Source of the DNA: a virus
Strand: one strand, 5' to 3'
Length of the DNA: 64,000 nucleotides
Virus record (IMG/VR): IMGVR_UViG_3300042261_001186
Coordinates: 62,001-126,000 of that record
Of the stretch, positions 52,792 through 61,259 are shown in pieces. Position 1 is the stretch's first letter, and every line of letters begins with the position of its first letter. The position numbers were made by a program, and so were the translations under genes. A model generated the notes under the pieces. It worked only from the letters and a program-made list of their open reading frames with translations. It made no database searches and was not told the origin of the DNA.

Positions 52792-53197
52792 TTTAAAGAC
52801 ATATGATGAATTAAATGAAGAACTGTTTTTCAAGAAAAAGAAGAAGGAAGATGATGTATTCGGTCAAAAATTGTTGGATTTCATAGTGAATCATTGTGAT
52901 GATATAGATTTGAAAAAACAAGGACGTTATTACACTTTCATCTTAAGAGCTGACAACAGAAATGAAAATGATCCATTGGGTGAGGAAGATTATGATACTG
53001 ATGTCAAAATAGTATATTGGGATTCAGATAGCACTTTTCATGACACCTTGGAAATTGATGGAGATGAAATAGATTTGTCAAGAGATATGAGGCATAAAAT
53101 ATTAAAAGCCCTTAAAAACCTTGATCAATTGAAGAAAAACAAGATCAAGAGAGGCAAGATGGAGAAAACAGAGAATTTATTGAAAAAATTCGATTAA
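52784..53197 (+). CDS. Head-peptide/DP-loop family, member 6
   Basis: 137 residues: MNNLKTYDELNEELFFKKKK (L-N-E|E), F-I-V-N-H-C-D-D-I-D-L, Y-Y-T-F-I-L-R-A, N-E-N-D-P-L-G-E-E-D-Y-D (Trp replaced by Tyr), L-E-I-D-G-D-E-I-D-L-S, helix, K-R-G-K-M-E-K-T. Starts 8 bases inside the previous gene. Confidence 0.75.
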   Translation: MNNLKTYDELNEELFFKKKKKEDDVFGQKLLDFIVNHCDDIDLKKQGRYYTFILRADNRNENDPLGEEDYDTDVKIVYWDSDSTFHDTLEIDGDEIDLSRDMRHKILKALKNLDQLKKNKIKRGKMEKTENLLKKFD

Positions 53198-53233
53198 TTA
53201 TATTTAATATATACTAAAAAATAATAAAAAATT

Positions 53234-53620
53234 ATGGCAAAAGAAACCTTACACAATATGATCAAGTTCAGCGAATTCGATCATCTACAACCGGTTCAGA
53301 AACCTACAAAGAAAACCGAAATAGGTGGATTTGCAGTATTGGAAAAAATGTCTATAAAAGACCTTCTTAAAATAGCTAAGAATAAAACCGGTCAATCAAA
53401 GAAAGAATTAAAGAAACTTTCTCCTAAAAAATTGAAGAAACTTGTTCTTAAAGATATGCCTAAAAAAGGTGAAGAAAAAGAACCAGAAGAAAAAGAAACT
53501 TCTGAAGGTTTACTTTATGAGAAGAAAAAAGCTTCTGCTAAACAAAAAGCTGCAAGAGCTAATTTTATGGCTATGATAGGTAAAAAGAAGAAATGTAAAC
53601 CTTGTGATGATGAGGAATAA
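53234..53620 (+). CDS. Lys-rich protein
   Basis: 128 residues: I-K-F-S-E-F-D-H-L near the start is head-peptide-like. The middle is S-I-K-D-L-L-K-I-A-K-N-K-T and K-K-L-S-P-K-K-L-K-K-L, strongly basic; the end has K-K-K-C-K-P-C-D-D-E-E. A DNA-binding or condensing head protein would fit the charge, but no family is recognised. A TTTAATATATA box lies about 20 bases upstream. Confidence 0.65.
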   Translation: MAKETLHNMIKFSEFDHLQPVQKPTKKTEIGGFAVLEKMSIKDLLKIAKNKTGQSKKELKKLSPKKLKKLVLKDMPKKGEEKEPEEKETSEGLLYEKKKASAKQKAARANFMAMIGKKKKCKPCDDEE

Positions 53621-53649
53621 TTTAAATATAAAAAATAAAATATAAAAAC

Positions 53650-53976
53650 ATGGAAAAATTCACAAAGAAACTCAATACATTTGATACCCGTAAATATACG
53701 GATAAAACAAAAAATGAGATTTATTCTTTAATAAAAGAAAATATGACCGTTAGAATTGATGGAAACATTGGTTATATTGATGGTAATGCTGATATCTCCT
53801 TGAATGGGATTGAAGACTTAACAGATGTTTTGTATAACTATGTACAACAAGAAAAAGCTAAACAAGAAGTTCTTACTTTGGAAAAAGTTAAATTGAACTT
53901 TGCTTTAGGTAAAGCTTTCAACATCAAAGAAGTTAATGAGCACATCGAAATGATTAATGAAAAATTAAATAGCTAA
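53650..53976 (+). CDS. Unknown 108-residue protein
   Basis: Start MEKFTKKLNTFDTRKYTDKT; a strand hairpin V-R-I-D-G-N-I-G-Y-I-D-G-N-A; then helices (LTDVLYNYVQQEKAKQEVLT). The I-D-G-N repeat is a simple beta turn. It lies 2 bases before the next gene. No family recognised. Confidence 0.65.
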   Translation: MEKFTKKLNTFDTRKYTDKTKNEIYSLIKENMTVRIDGNIGYIDGNADISLNGIEDLTDVLYNYVQQEKAKQEVLTLEKVKLNFALGKAFNIKEVNEHIEMINEKLNS

Positions 53977-53978
53977 CA

Positions 53979-54647
53979 ATGAATAATTTGAAATTGTTTG
54001 AACAATGGGTTTCTCAAAATGAAGGACTCAGCTCTTCGATAAGTGTCGATAAGTTGAATCGTTATTTAAATGATCCTAAATTTGTTAATCCAATTATGAA
54101 ATCTTTCAATTCACTTGGTGGTAGATATAAAAAAATATTATTTGATTTTGCTAAGAAAGAAACTCTTGATCTTCCAAAAATAACTAGAATTATTAAAAAA
54201 TTCAATTTGATTGAAAGATTGAAAAGTAAAAAAGGAGATTTGAATGACAAAATAGATCAAGTTACTTCAGATGTAAATAGTACAAATGAAGAATTTTTTA
54301 TTGAAGCTTTTTTTATATTTATTTGTGTTGTAGTAACAGCATTACTTTTAGGTGGTGGAATAACTTTGATAATCATTAATAATGATGATGGTTTTTTAAT
54401 AGGTATTGGTATATTTTTAATATGTCTTTGGATTCTATTAAGTGGTGTTTTTTATGAAATAAATAAACAATCATTTTCAAATTCAAAAGAAAAAGAAAAA
54501 ACTGAAATAGTAACAAAAAATACTGACAATATGGCAATAGATAGTGATACTACAATTGTTAAACAAGTTAAAACAGATGATGGTAAATTAATAAATTTAG
54601 TTATAATAAAAAAAGGCAACACTTACCTTGTTGAAGAAGTAAAATAA
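53979..54647 (+). CDS. Head-peptide protein with two membrane spans
   Basis: 222 residues: MNNLKLFEQWVSQNEGLSSS (Q-N-E|G), helical domain, two spans (FFIFICVVVTALLLGGGITL and FLIGIGIFLICLWILLSGVF), then a polar tail with V-K-Q-V-K-T-D-D-G-K-L-I-N-L-V-I-I-K-K-G. A packaged, cleavable membrane protein could be injected to act in the host membrane, for example in DNA entry or superinfection exclusion. Function not shown. Confidence 0.7.
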   Translation: MNNLKLFEQWVSQNEGLSSSISVDKLNRYLNDPKFVNPIMKSFNSLGGRYKKILFDFAKKETLDLPKITRIIKKFNLIERLKSKKGDLNDKIDQVTSDVNSTNEEFFIEAFFIFICVVVTALLLGGGITLIIINNDDGFLIGIGIFLICLWILLSGVFYEINKQSFSNSKEKEKTEIVTKNTDNMAIDSDTTIVKQVKTDDGKLINLVIIKKGNTYLVEEVK

Positions 54648-54655
54648 TAAATATT

Positions 54656-55174
54656 ATGAATAATCTTAAAACATTTGAACAATTTGTATTTGAAGGATCT
54701 GGTGATGCTTGTGCTGGTGTCATGAAAAAGAAAAAGAAACCAATTAAAAAAACTTCTCTAAAACCTAATAAATGGATGAAATGGGAAGATGTGAAAGAAG
54801 ATTTTGATTTTTTCAACAGACCTAAAATGGAAAATACCATACATAATATTTTCAAAAAAATCAAAGATGAATTCAAAACTGAATTTACAGTTAATAAATT
54901 GACTACTGGATATGAAGCAGGAGAATCAAGATTAAAATACTATGAATACATAATGCAAGGTGGAGATAGAATATCTGTTAGTGAAGGTGGTGGTGAATAT
55001 CATAGAAATCCAGTTTTATACTTAAATAACAAGAATGTTTCTGAAGATGTAAGTAAAAATACAATAAAAATCATTTATAATTTCTTTGATGATAAATATA
55101 ATAATATTGAAAGAAATCCTATCAATATAATAAAAAGAATAAGAAGAGGAGATACAATAAAATCTATGGAATAA
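54656..55174 (+). CDS. Head-peptide protein
   Basis: 172 residues: MNNLKTFEQFVFEGSGDACA (F-E|G), a basic run K-K-K-K-K-P-I-K-K, then helix-strand (TIHNIFKKIKDEFKTEFTVN), a Gly/Ser turn and closing helix. Ends in a basic R-I-R-R-G-D. A terminator follows at once. No family recognised. Confidence 0.7.
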   Translation: MNNLKTFEQFVFEGSGDACAGVMKKKKKPIKKTSLKPNKWMKWEDVKEDFDFFNRPKMENTIHNIFKKIKDEFKTEFTVNKLTTGYEAGESRLKYYEYIMQGGDRISVSEGGGEYHRNPVLYLNNKNVSEDVSKNTIKIIYNFFDDKYNNIERNPINIIKRIRRGDTIKSME

Positions 55175-55201
55175 AAAAAACCACCTTAAAGGTGGTTTTT
55201 T
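55173..55201. terminator. Bidirectional terminator
   Basis: AAACCACC and GGTGGTTT pair around TTAAA with A-run and T-run borders. It separates the convergent genes at 54656 and 55205. Confidence 0.85.
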
Positions 55202-55204
55202 CAT

Positions 55205-55906
55205 TTAATCTTTATCTTCCGCTGTAGTTAAGAATGCTCCTATAAATACTACTAATCTTTTATCTATATTTCCAGAAATTGTAATATCATATTCTGGAGT
55301 TAAAGAAATTATTTTCTTCCTTGCAAATACAACTATATTTCCATTTGTGTCATATATTTCAACCGTTTTAGTGAACAAATTCAATTTTTTTGACTTTGCA
55401 ATAACCCTTCCAGTTGCATCCTTTATAGAATAAATATTATATACAGATACCAAGGATTCCAACACCTCTTGTTCCAATGAACCTATCAATGTACCCCTAG
55501 CATCTGATATCTTTATAACAGTGTATAAATTTAAAGGTTTTTGATGTGCCTTTGCTATCAAATTACCATTTGCATCTAAATATTCAAAAGTTTTACCTAT
55601 TGACAAAATTTTCTCATCTATTTTACCTAAATCATTTCCATTAGCATCCTTAATATCCATTACTGTTCCTATCGATATTATTTCCTTTGTTAAAGTAAAT
55701 TTATTTGGTAATTCTGCAGATTTAGAAGTTGGACTCCATGATGATTCTGTGTCAGGTCCAGACCAATTTATGTTTTTAAGAATGCCTTTATTTCCAAGAG
55801 TAATTGCCCCTGCAGCTATACCTAAACCAACTAATCCAGCAGCTAAAGTTTTTTTACCTAACTCTTCATTAAGACTATATTCTTCATATGATTTTAGTTT
55901 ATTCAT
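55205..55906 (-). CDS. LURP-one/scramblase-like repeat protein with head peptide
   Basis: 233 residues from the ATG that overlaps the previous stop: MNKLKSYEEYSLNEELGKKT (L-N-E|E), then a hydrophobic stretch (LAAGLVGLGIAAGAITLG) and a body of repeated hairpins: I-K-D-A-N-G-N-D-L-G-K-I, Y-L-D-A-N-G-N-L-I-A-K-A, I-S-D-A-R-G-T-L-I-G, I-K-D-A-T-G-R-V-I-A-K-S, I-Y-D-T-N-G-N-I-V-V-F-A. This x-x-D-x-x-G-x-x-[I/V]-[A/G] series is typical of Tubby-like LURP-one/scramblase domains. Membrane binding is plausible. Confidence 0.65.
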   Translation of the reverse strand: MNKLKSYEEYSLNEELGKKTLAAGLVGLGIAAGAITLGNKGILKNINWSGPDTESSWSPTSKSAELPNKFTLTKEIISIGTVMDIKDANGNDLGKIDEKILSIGKTFEYLDANGNLIAKAHQKPLNLYTVIKISDARGTLIGSLEQEVLESLVSVYNIYSIKDATGRVIAKSKKLNLFTKTVEIYDTNGNIVVFARKKIISLTPEYDITISGNIDKRLVVFIGAFLTTAEDKD

Positions 55907-56801
55907 TTCCATATATTTCATTTTGCATTGCTTCCATAGCCATAACTACAGCAGCAAAAGTTCCTTCTATAACATAACCATAAAGACTTTCCACACCTAC
56001 TTCTTCATCATAGAAATCATTATCTGCCAATATCTGATCTACATCATTTTGGTATTTCAAATAAAAATCAAAAATGTCAGCATCTTCAATAAAACCTTCA
56101 AGTACTTCTTCTGAATCCTCATTAACATAACTATCTATGAAATCCTGTACTTTTGTAATATCACCATCTAATTGTTTATCTAATAACTCTAATATACCTC
56201 TTTTAAGAGATGTATAAGTGTTGGATACCTTATCCCTTAACTCATCAGTGATAGCTTCATTAACAGAAGGATTGACCTGTTTAAATGACTTCAGGCCTTC
56301 ATTTGAATTCATTATTTCAATGAGACTTTTTCTTAAATCCATAGTTTTGAAAGTCTTTTTAGGTTTTTCTTCACCATCATTCCAATCTTCTTCACCAAAA
56401 GGATCTCTTTCATCATAAACTCTTTGAGATTGTGATATAAGACCATTGAATGATTTGACTTTTTCATCCATTTGTTTAATATTAACCATAATCTCATAAT
56501 TCTTTATTATGTCATATAAATTCTCTATATCTTCATAAACACTATCTATTATTTGATCATTACCTTCTTGATCAGTAACTTTCTTTTTTACTGCATTAAT
56601 AGTGTAGTTTTTCTTACCTTCTCTATTAAAATTCAATTTGAAACCAGTTTTGGTTTCTTTAAAAGAATCAAAATAATCACTTTTTATAACATCATGGTTA
56701 TAAACATAATCACATACTTCCTTAGCTAGACTAAGTAGATCACCAAATGAATGATGATTAGTATAATGTTGTTCGAAAAATTTTGAAAAATTTAGTGTCA
56801 T
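55899..56801 (-). CDS. 300-residue head-peptide protein with DPFGEEDW motif
   Basis: Start MTLNFSKFFEQHYTNHH. Strand-helix domain to about residue 125, then E-R-D-P-F-G-E-E-D-W-N-D-G-E-E near 132, a Lys-rich linker, S-N-E-G-L-K-S-F and S-V-N-E-A (both possible cut sites) and a helical acidic C-domain. The last helix is Ala/Met-rich (GTFAAVVMAMEAMQNEIY). Two N-E|[G/A] sites near residues 167 and 181 could split the protein in two. Confidence 0.7.
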   Translation of the reverse strand: MTLNFSKFFEQHYTNHHSFGDLLSLAKEVCDYVYNHDVIKSDYFDSFKETKTGFKLNFNREGKKNYTINAVKKKVTDQEGNDQIIDSVYEDIENLYDIIKNYEIMVNIKQMDEKVKSFNGLISQSQRVYDERDPFGEEDWNDGEEKPKKTFKTMDLRKSLIEIMNSNEGLKSFKQVNPSVNEAITDELRDKVSNTYTSLKRGILELLDKQLDGDITKVQDFIDSYVNEDSEEVLEGFIEDADIFDFYLKYQNDVDQILADNDFYDEEVGVESLYGYVIEGTFAAVVMAMEAMQNEIYGNE

Positions 56802-56806
56802 ACAAC

Positions 56807-56817
56807 TATATATTATA
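56807..56817 (-). promoter_or_regulatory. Late-type promoter box
   Basis: TATAATATATA on the minus strand, 5 bases before the ATG at 56801. Confidence 0.5.
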
Positions 56818-56831
56818 TTTTAATATTCATT

Positions 56832-57857
56832 TTATTTAAACACTGAAGCTTTTGTATCCCATCTTGTATATAATTCACAATCACTTCTTAATATTAAATA
56901 TCTAATTTCACCAACAGAGTGTTCTGCCATACAATCGCGATCAACCACAATAGATAAATTACCTAATTGGAATTTAGGATAACTAGTATTCATACTTTTA
57001 CCATTTTCCATACAATACATTTCTATATCATCTACAAATTTATCAGATACTTTATTTCCTTTTATCCATCTACTTATTTCATTATCATCTTTACCAGACC
57101 ATAAAACTCTAAATGTTGCTTGATCAATACCTAATTCATGTAGTCTATTAACTATATCTTCTGGTGAATGTTTTTCATAACCTGATACTAAATTAAGTGA
57201 TAATCTAAGTAAAAATCCTTTTGATTTTATTCTATGACACAAATCTAACATATTAAACCTAACATTTTTATGCATTTGTATTATACTTGCATTTACATCA
57301 TCATCAAATATATCTGATACTGAAAGTGATATAAGGTAAACACCTACTTCATTTTTTAAAAAATCAAGATTAGCATCATTAAGCATAACACCAGATGTTT
57401 GTATTTCTAATTTAAAAGGATTTTCTAATCTCCTATTAAATTCTCCTATCATTCTAAGAAATGGTTTGTTTTGTATAGGTTCACCTGTACCTGTGAGAAT
57501 TGCATAAGTACAACCCATTTTACTAACTCTTTCAAATTTTTTGAAATATTCTTCTTTGAACATTTCTTCTTTAGAAAGATCTGAATATTCGTCTTTTAAT
57601 TGAGATATTTTAGAAACACAGAATTTACATGAATTAACACAACCATGAGTTGGAACTAATATTGACATGGATCTTACATCAACATTATATCTAGGGGCTT
57701 CTCTAACACCAACTCTATTTTTAGCTCTACGCATAGGTTGTTCTTCCATTTCTACACCTTCAGATATATTCCTAACTTTTATCATATTAAGATAATTATC
57801 TAGACAATAAGGACATATGGTGTTTTTATTAACATATTCATTATATTTATAAATCAT
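56832..57857 (-). CDS. Radical SAM enzyme
   Basis: 341 residues. C73-x3-C77-x2-C80 (G-C-V-N-S-C-K-F-C) is the iron-sulfur motif that splits S-adenosylmethionine into a radical. G-T-G-E-P follows near residue 124 as the SAM-binding GGE-type motif, then strands and helices of a partial TIM barrel (L-E-I-Q-T-S-G, Y-L-I-S-L-S-V-S). The N-terminus carries I-C-P-Y-C and the C-terminus has single Cys residues that may bind an extra cluster. Substrate unknown; RNA/base modification or peptide modification are options. Ungrouped with any clear partner gene. Confidence 0.85.
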   Translation of the reverse strand: MIYKYNEYVNKNTICPYCLDNYLNMIKVRNISEGVEMEEQPMRRAKNRVGVREAPRYNVDVRSMSILVPTHGCVNSCKFCVSKISQLKDEYSDLSKEEMFKEEYFKKFERVSKMGCTYAILTGTGEPIQNKPFLRMIGEFNRRLENPFKLEIQTSGVMLNDANLDFLKNEVGVYLISLSVSDIFDDDVNASIIQMHKNVRFNMLDLCHRIKSKGFLLRLSLNLVSGYEKHSPEDIVNRLHELGIDQATFRVLWSGKDDNEISRWIKGNKVSDKFVDDIEMYCMENGKSMNTSYPKFQLGNLSIVVDRDCMAEHSVGEIRYLILRSDCELYTRWDTKASVFK

Positions 57858-57911
57858 GAAATAATGTTTTTTTATTTTTATATATATATATTAAAAAATA
57901 TTTCTATTAAA

Positions 57912-58427
57912 ATGAATAACTTAAAAAACTATGATGAGTACCTAAATGAAGGAAAGTTTAAAAATCTTGCATTAGCTGCAGGATTAGCTACAACTATGGG
58001 TTTAGCAAGTTGTTGTGGTGGTGGGGATCATTTGGCTTATGATGTCACCAAAAATCAACCTATAGAGATGTCAGATAGGGAAAATACAACTATATATGGA
58101 AAAATACTAAGTATAAGAGATGAACACATATCTAAATATACCCATTATGCAGTTGTTTTGATAAAAGGTAAAGATGGAATAACTTACAAAGTTGTTCTTG
58201 ATGATGCTAGGAAATTTTGGGGCTGGAATGAATGGCCATTAAAAAAAGGTGATGCTGTAGCCATAGTTGTGTTGAATGGTGCTGGTTACATAAAATTCTC
58301 AGATAAAAAAGGTAAAGAAGGTGAATATTTTCCTTTATTAACAGATGTTTGGGGTTGTGTTGAAAATGATGCTGAGAAACAATACCAAGAATTACCAAAA
58401 GAAACAAAAACCAAAGACCAATGGTAA
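57912..58427 (+). CDS. Head-peptide protein with lipobox-like signal
   Basis: 171 residues: MNNLKNYDEYLNEGKFKNLA, so L-N-E|G, directly followed by a basic and hydrophobic segment (FKNLALAAGLATTMGLAS) and C-C-G-G-G, which reads like a lipoprotein signal with lipobox G-L-A-S|C. The body is strand-rich (T-I-Y-G-K-I-L-S-I, A-V-V-L-I-K-G-K). One reading: the head protease removes the first 13 residues in the virion, exposing an export signal after injection. The ATG at 57912 is preferred as the head peptide begins there. Confidence 0.65.
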   Translation: MNNLKNYDEYLNEGKFKNLALAAGLATTMGLASCCGGGDHLAYDVTKNQPIEMSDRENTTIYGKILSIRDEHISKYTHYAVVLIKGKDGITYKVVLDDARKFWGWNEWPLKKGDAVAIVVLNGAGYIKFSDKKGKEGEYFPLLTDVWGCVENDAEKQYQELPKETKTKDQW

Positions 58428-58428
58428 T

Positions 58429-60114
58429 TTAAAAATCATCTGGATCATCGAATACATCATCAGCATTAAACATAATACCTAAATCTGGTGTATCGTCTTC
58501 AACCTCTTCTTTTTTAGGTTGTTTTAATTTGAAATCAAATAAAGAACCAAGTACAGACATTCTTTTATTTACCATAGGTAAATCAAGTGCTTTCAAAAAA
58601 CCATTACAAATACTTAAAACGGTTTTATCAAATTGTGCATCATAATCAAATTGTACACCTTCTTTTTCTGTTATCTCATTTGGGTGCATACCTCTAACAT
58701 ATCCAAATACATTATTCTTGTCATGTTTACAATAATAATATTTTATCTTACCACCTCTAATAATATCATATTTTGTTTTGTATTCAGAATTTTTATTAAG
58801 TATGTAATTATAAAGACCTGCAGCTTTTATAGAGAAATGTGCACCCTTAATTGTTTCTAACCCTGTTGTATCATTCATTATTTTTTCATTATAATTAGTA
58901 CAACTTGTTTGACTAGAAATATTGTCATAATCTTCCAAATCAAATTCTTTTCTAATTTGTTTAATGATTTTGAGAATGTCTTTAATATTCAAATCATCTG
59001 CATTAGCAAATAGATATTTTATAAATTCCCAAATACCACCACTTTGGTCTTTACCTCTAACAAAATTAGGTGTTTCACTTCTAACAATTTTAATACCAGT
59101 TGGTGAGAAATATGTTAAATCATCAAAGAAAATACCTTCTTCCCATGCAACATTCTTCAAGTAGTTTTTCTTTTCAAAGAATAATATGGATTTACTTATG
59201 GTTTCAAGTTCAAAGTCTTGTATGTTCTTAACCCCATATCTTTTAGCATATACATCTAAGAAATCTTTATGAAGTTTTTTCATTGCAACTTTATCAAAAT
59301 GTAATATAAATTCCAATTCATTACCTTCATAATTTAAAGATTCCATTAATGGTTTATAAGAAAAGTAATAAGAGTCTGTATCACAATATTTAGTAACACT
59401 ATTATTACCTGCATAGAATACAACACCAGTATCTAAATCTTTTACCCATTTTGGATTAGTATCAAGTTGTTGAATATTATCTGTATCAAATAATTTATAT
59501 TCATACATTAATTCATAATCACCAACAATTCCTTCAATTTTCTTTAGTTTACTAATAGAAATTTTCCTTGAAAGTAATATATCTCCTTGTTCATGTGTAT
59601 TAAAATGTGGATATGGTCTGTCTACTTTAACATAATTTTTATTAAGGAAATAGTATTTACCATCTTTATTTGATTTTGCAATATATTCTGTTCCAAGTAA
59701 TTTATGTAATTCTGTGTCAAGGTGCCATTTATTATAGAAATAATCTTCTGATGTAACAACCATATATCTAATTAAATCTCTACCCATACCAGTAATTGCA
59801 TTAGCAATTTTGGAATTGGATAATACAAAATATTTATTAGCAAATGCACCATAGGTTGCATTCAGAATAGTTTTATAAGCAAGTTGAAGTGCTTTGTTAT
59901 AAGAGTATGCTGCTGTTTTCTCAGTGATTTTCTTTTTTATCCCAATGATGTTATTGAGTTTTTCAACTATTAGGGTTGGGTATTCTGATCCTGGTTTTAA
60001 TTCAAGTGCTTTAAGATAAAGTGACAATGCATCATCATAGTCTTTTATCTTACAAAGTTCATCTGCTTTCTTGACTGATTCATTATATGTTCTATTTATT
60101 AAAGCTATTTCCAT
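58429..60114 (-). CDS. Family B DNA polymerase, C-terminal part (gp43-like)
   Basis: 561 residues cover only palm/fingers from motif B onward and the thumb. Motif B: K-T-I-L-N-A-T-Y-G-A-F-A-N-K (about 81-94). Motif C: Y-C-D-T-D-S-Y-Y (245-248). K-K-N-Y-L motif near 313. End: L-G-S-L-F-D-F, like the T4 gp43 C-terminus, then an acidic tail that could hold a clamp-binding peptide. Exonuclease and motif A (DxxSLYPS) are missing and no such gene is adjacent. Residues 15-55 look like a TPR hairpin; an extra block of about 100 residues lies between motifs B and C. A split polymerase is likely. Confidence 0.8.
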   Translation of the reverse strand: MEIALINRTYNESVKKADELCKIKDYDDALSLYLKALELKPGSEYPTLIVEKLNNIIGIKKKITEKTAAYSYNKALQLAYKTILNATYGAFANKYFVLSNSKIANAITGMGRDLIRYMVVTSEDYFYNKWHLDTELHKLLGTEYIAKSNKDGKYYFLNKNYVKVDRPYPHFNTHEQGDILLSRKISISKLKKIEGIVGDYELMYEYKLFDTDNIQQLDTNPKWVKDLDTGVVFYAGNNSVTKYCDTDSYYFSYKPLMESLNYEGNELEFILHFDKVAMKKLHKDFLDVYAKRYGVKNIQDFELETISKSILFFEKKNYLKNVAWEEGIFFDDLTYFSPTGIKIVRSETPNFVRGKDQSGGIWEFIKYLFANADDLNIKDILKIIKQIRKEFDLEDYDNISSQTSCTNYNEKIMNDTTGLETIKGAHFSIKAAGLYNYILNKNSEYKTKYDIIRGGKIKYYYCKHDKNNVFGYVRGMHPNEITEKEGVQFDYDAQFDKTVLSICNGFLKALDLPMVNKRMSVLGSLFDFKLKQPKKEEVEDDTPDLGIMFNADDVFDDPDDF

Positions 60115-60166
60115 GTGGAATATATAATCTTTTTTTTAGGAATTGTTTGAAAAAACGAATTTTAAA

Positions 60167-60178
60167 TTTAAATATATA
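60167..60178 (+). promoter_or_regulatory. Late-type promoter box
   Basis: TTTAAATATATA ends 5 bases before the ATG at 60184, selecting that codon over the ATG at 60178. Confidence 0.5.
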
Positions 60179-60183
60179 TGTGC

Positions 60184-61206
60184 ATGAGATATGTAAAAAC
60201 ATTTGAAGAGTTTGATATTCTAAACCTATTCAAAGGAAAAGAAAAAGTTGTGGCAACTGCATTAAATTATGATAATGACACTATTTATCTGTCTAATAAT
60301 TTAATAAACACATTGAAAAATGTTGGGAATAATAACATATGTAGTTTGTTTTTCACACTTAAAATGATAGAAGAAGACAAATTGATTCCTAATCATGCCA
60401 ATTATTTGGATGTTGATGGTAAAGGAAATGTTTCTTATTTAGATGGTAAATATCTTCTTGAAGAAACTGAATTTAATCCTGAAGGATTTACAAATCCTAA
60501 AAGACAAAATATTAAGGTTACAAAGGTATTCACTAAAATATTGAAGCCAGAGTATTTACCAACTGATCAAAGAGATATAGAATCTTTCATAAATAGTTGG
60601 AAAGGTATATTTGAAAATGAATTAAGAGTTGAAGAATTTACTGGTGAAGATATATTGAGAGCATATAATTATAAAAATGAAATGCCATCTAGTTATGGTT
60701 CTTGTGCTGTATTCACAAAAGGTAGTAGTCATGTGAAAAAAGAAATGTTTGATATTTTAACAAAGAACCCAGAAACTTTTTCAGCATTTGTTGTTTTCAG
60801 AGGAGACAAAATTATAGCCAGACAAATAGGTATTAAAGGTATACAAACTAAAACACATGGTGAATTGAAAGAAGGTGAATATTACAAAATTCTTAACAAT
60901 TATTATGGTGAAGGTGGTACTAAATCTAAAGCTGGAATGATGATTTTGAAATATGCAAAAAATTGTGGTTATAAGTACATAAATTATGGTAATCTATATG
61001 AAATAGATTCAGATTATAAGAAAATGGCCAGTAAGGATTCTATATTTAGGGTACATGCTAACACTAGACAAAAATCAACATACCCAGCATTTGATGGTTG
61101 TTATGTCAATTTTCACACTAATGAAATAGCAACAAGAATTCCAAAAGAGAATGGTAATGGTAAATGGCAAGGGATGTATCATGCAAGATGTCCAGTTTTT
61201 CTATAA
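60184..61206 (+). CDS. SCMR-family protein, copy 6 (divergent)
   Basis: 340 residues: MRYVKTFEEFDIL head-peptide-like start; G-E-D-I-L-R-A-Y-N, Y-G-S-C-A-V-F (Met-Arg replaced by Ala-Val), F-D-I-L-T-K-N-P, strand AFVVFRGDKI, I-A-R-Q-I-G-I, a helix with M-M-I-L-K-Y-A-K-N-C-G-Y-K-Y, Y-P-A-F-D-G-C-Y-V-N-F. The order is the same as in the others, but the G-R-A-L-V-W and D-R-I-Y motifs are lost. If the family is enzymatic this copy may be inactive or changed in specificity. Confidence 0.65.
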   Translation: MRYVKTFEEFDILNLFKGKEKVVATALNYDNDTIYLSNNLINTLKNVGNNNICSLFFTLKMIEEDKLIPNHANYLDVDGKGNVSYLDGKYLLEETEFNPEGFTNPKRQNIKVTKVFTKILKPEYLPTDQRDIESFINSWKGIFENELRVEEFTGEDILRAYNYKNEMPSSYGSCAVFTKGSSHVKKEMFDILTKNPETFSAFVVFRGDKIIARQIGIKGIQTKTHGELKEGEYYKILNNYYGEGGTKSKAGMMILKYAKNCGYKYINYGNLYEIDSDYKKMASKDSIFRVHANTRQKSTYPAFDGCYVNFHTNEIATRIPKENGNGKWQGMYHARCPVFL

Positions 61207-61259
61207 ATAAAATTTAATCCATATTAGGTTTTTAATATATAAGTAAAAATAATTTTGAA

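Noticed and set aside
58429-60114. Intein in the DNA polymerase between motifs B and C
   Set aside because: The extra block lacks the Cys/Ser start, the TxxH block and the HN end of inteins.
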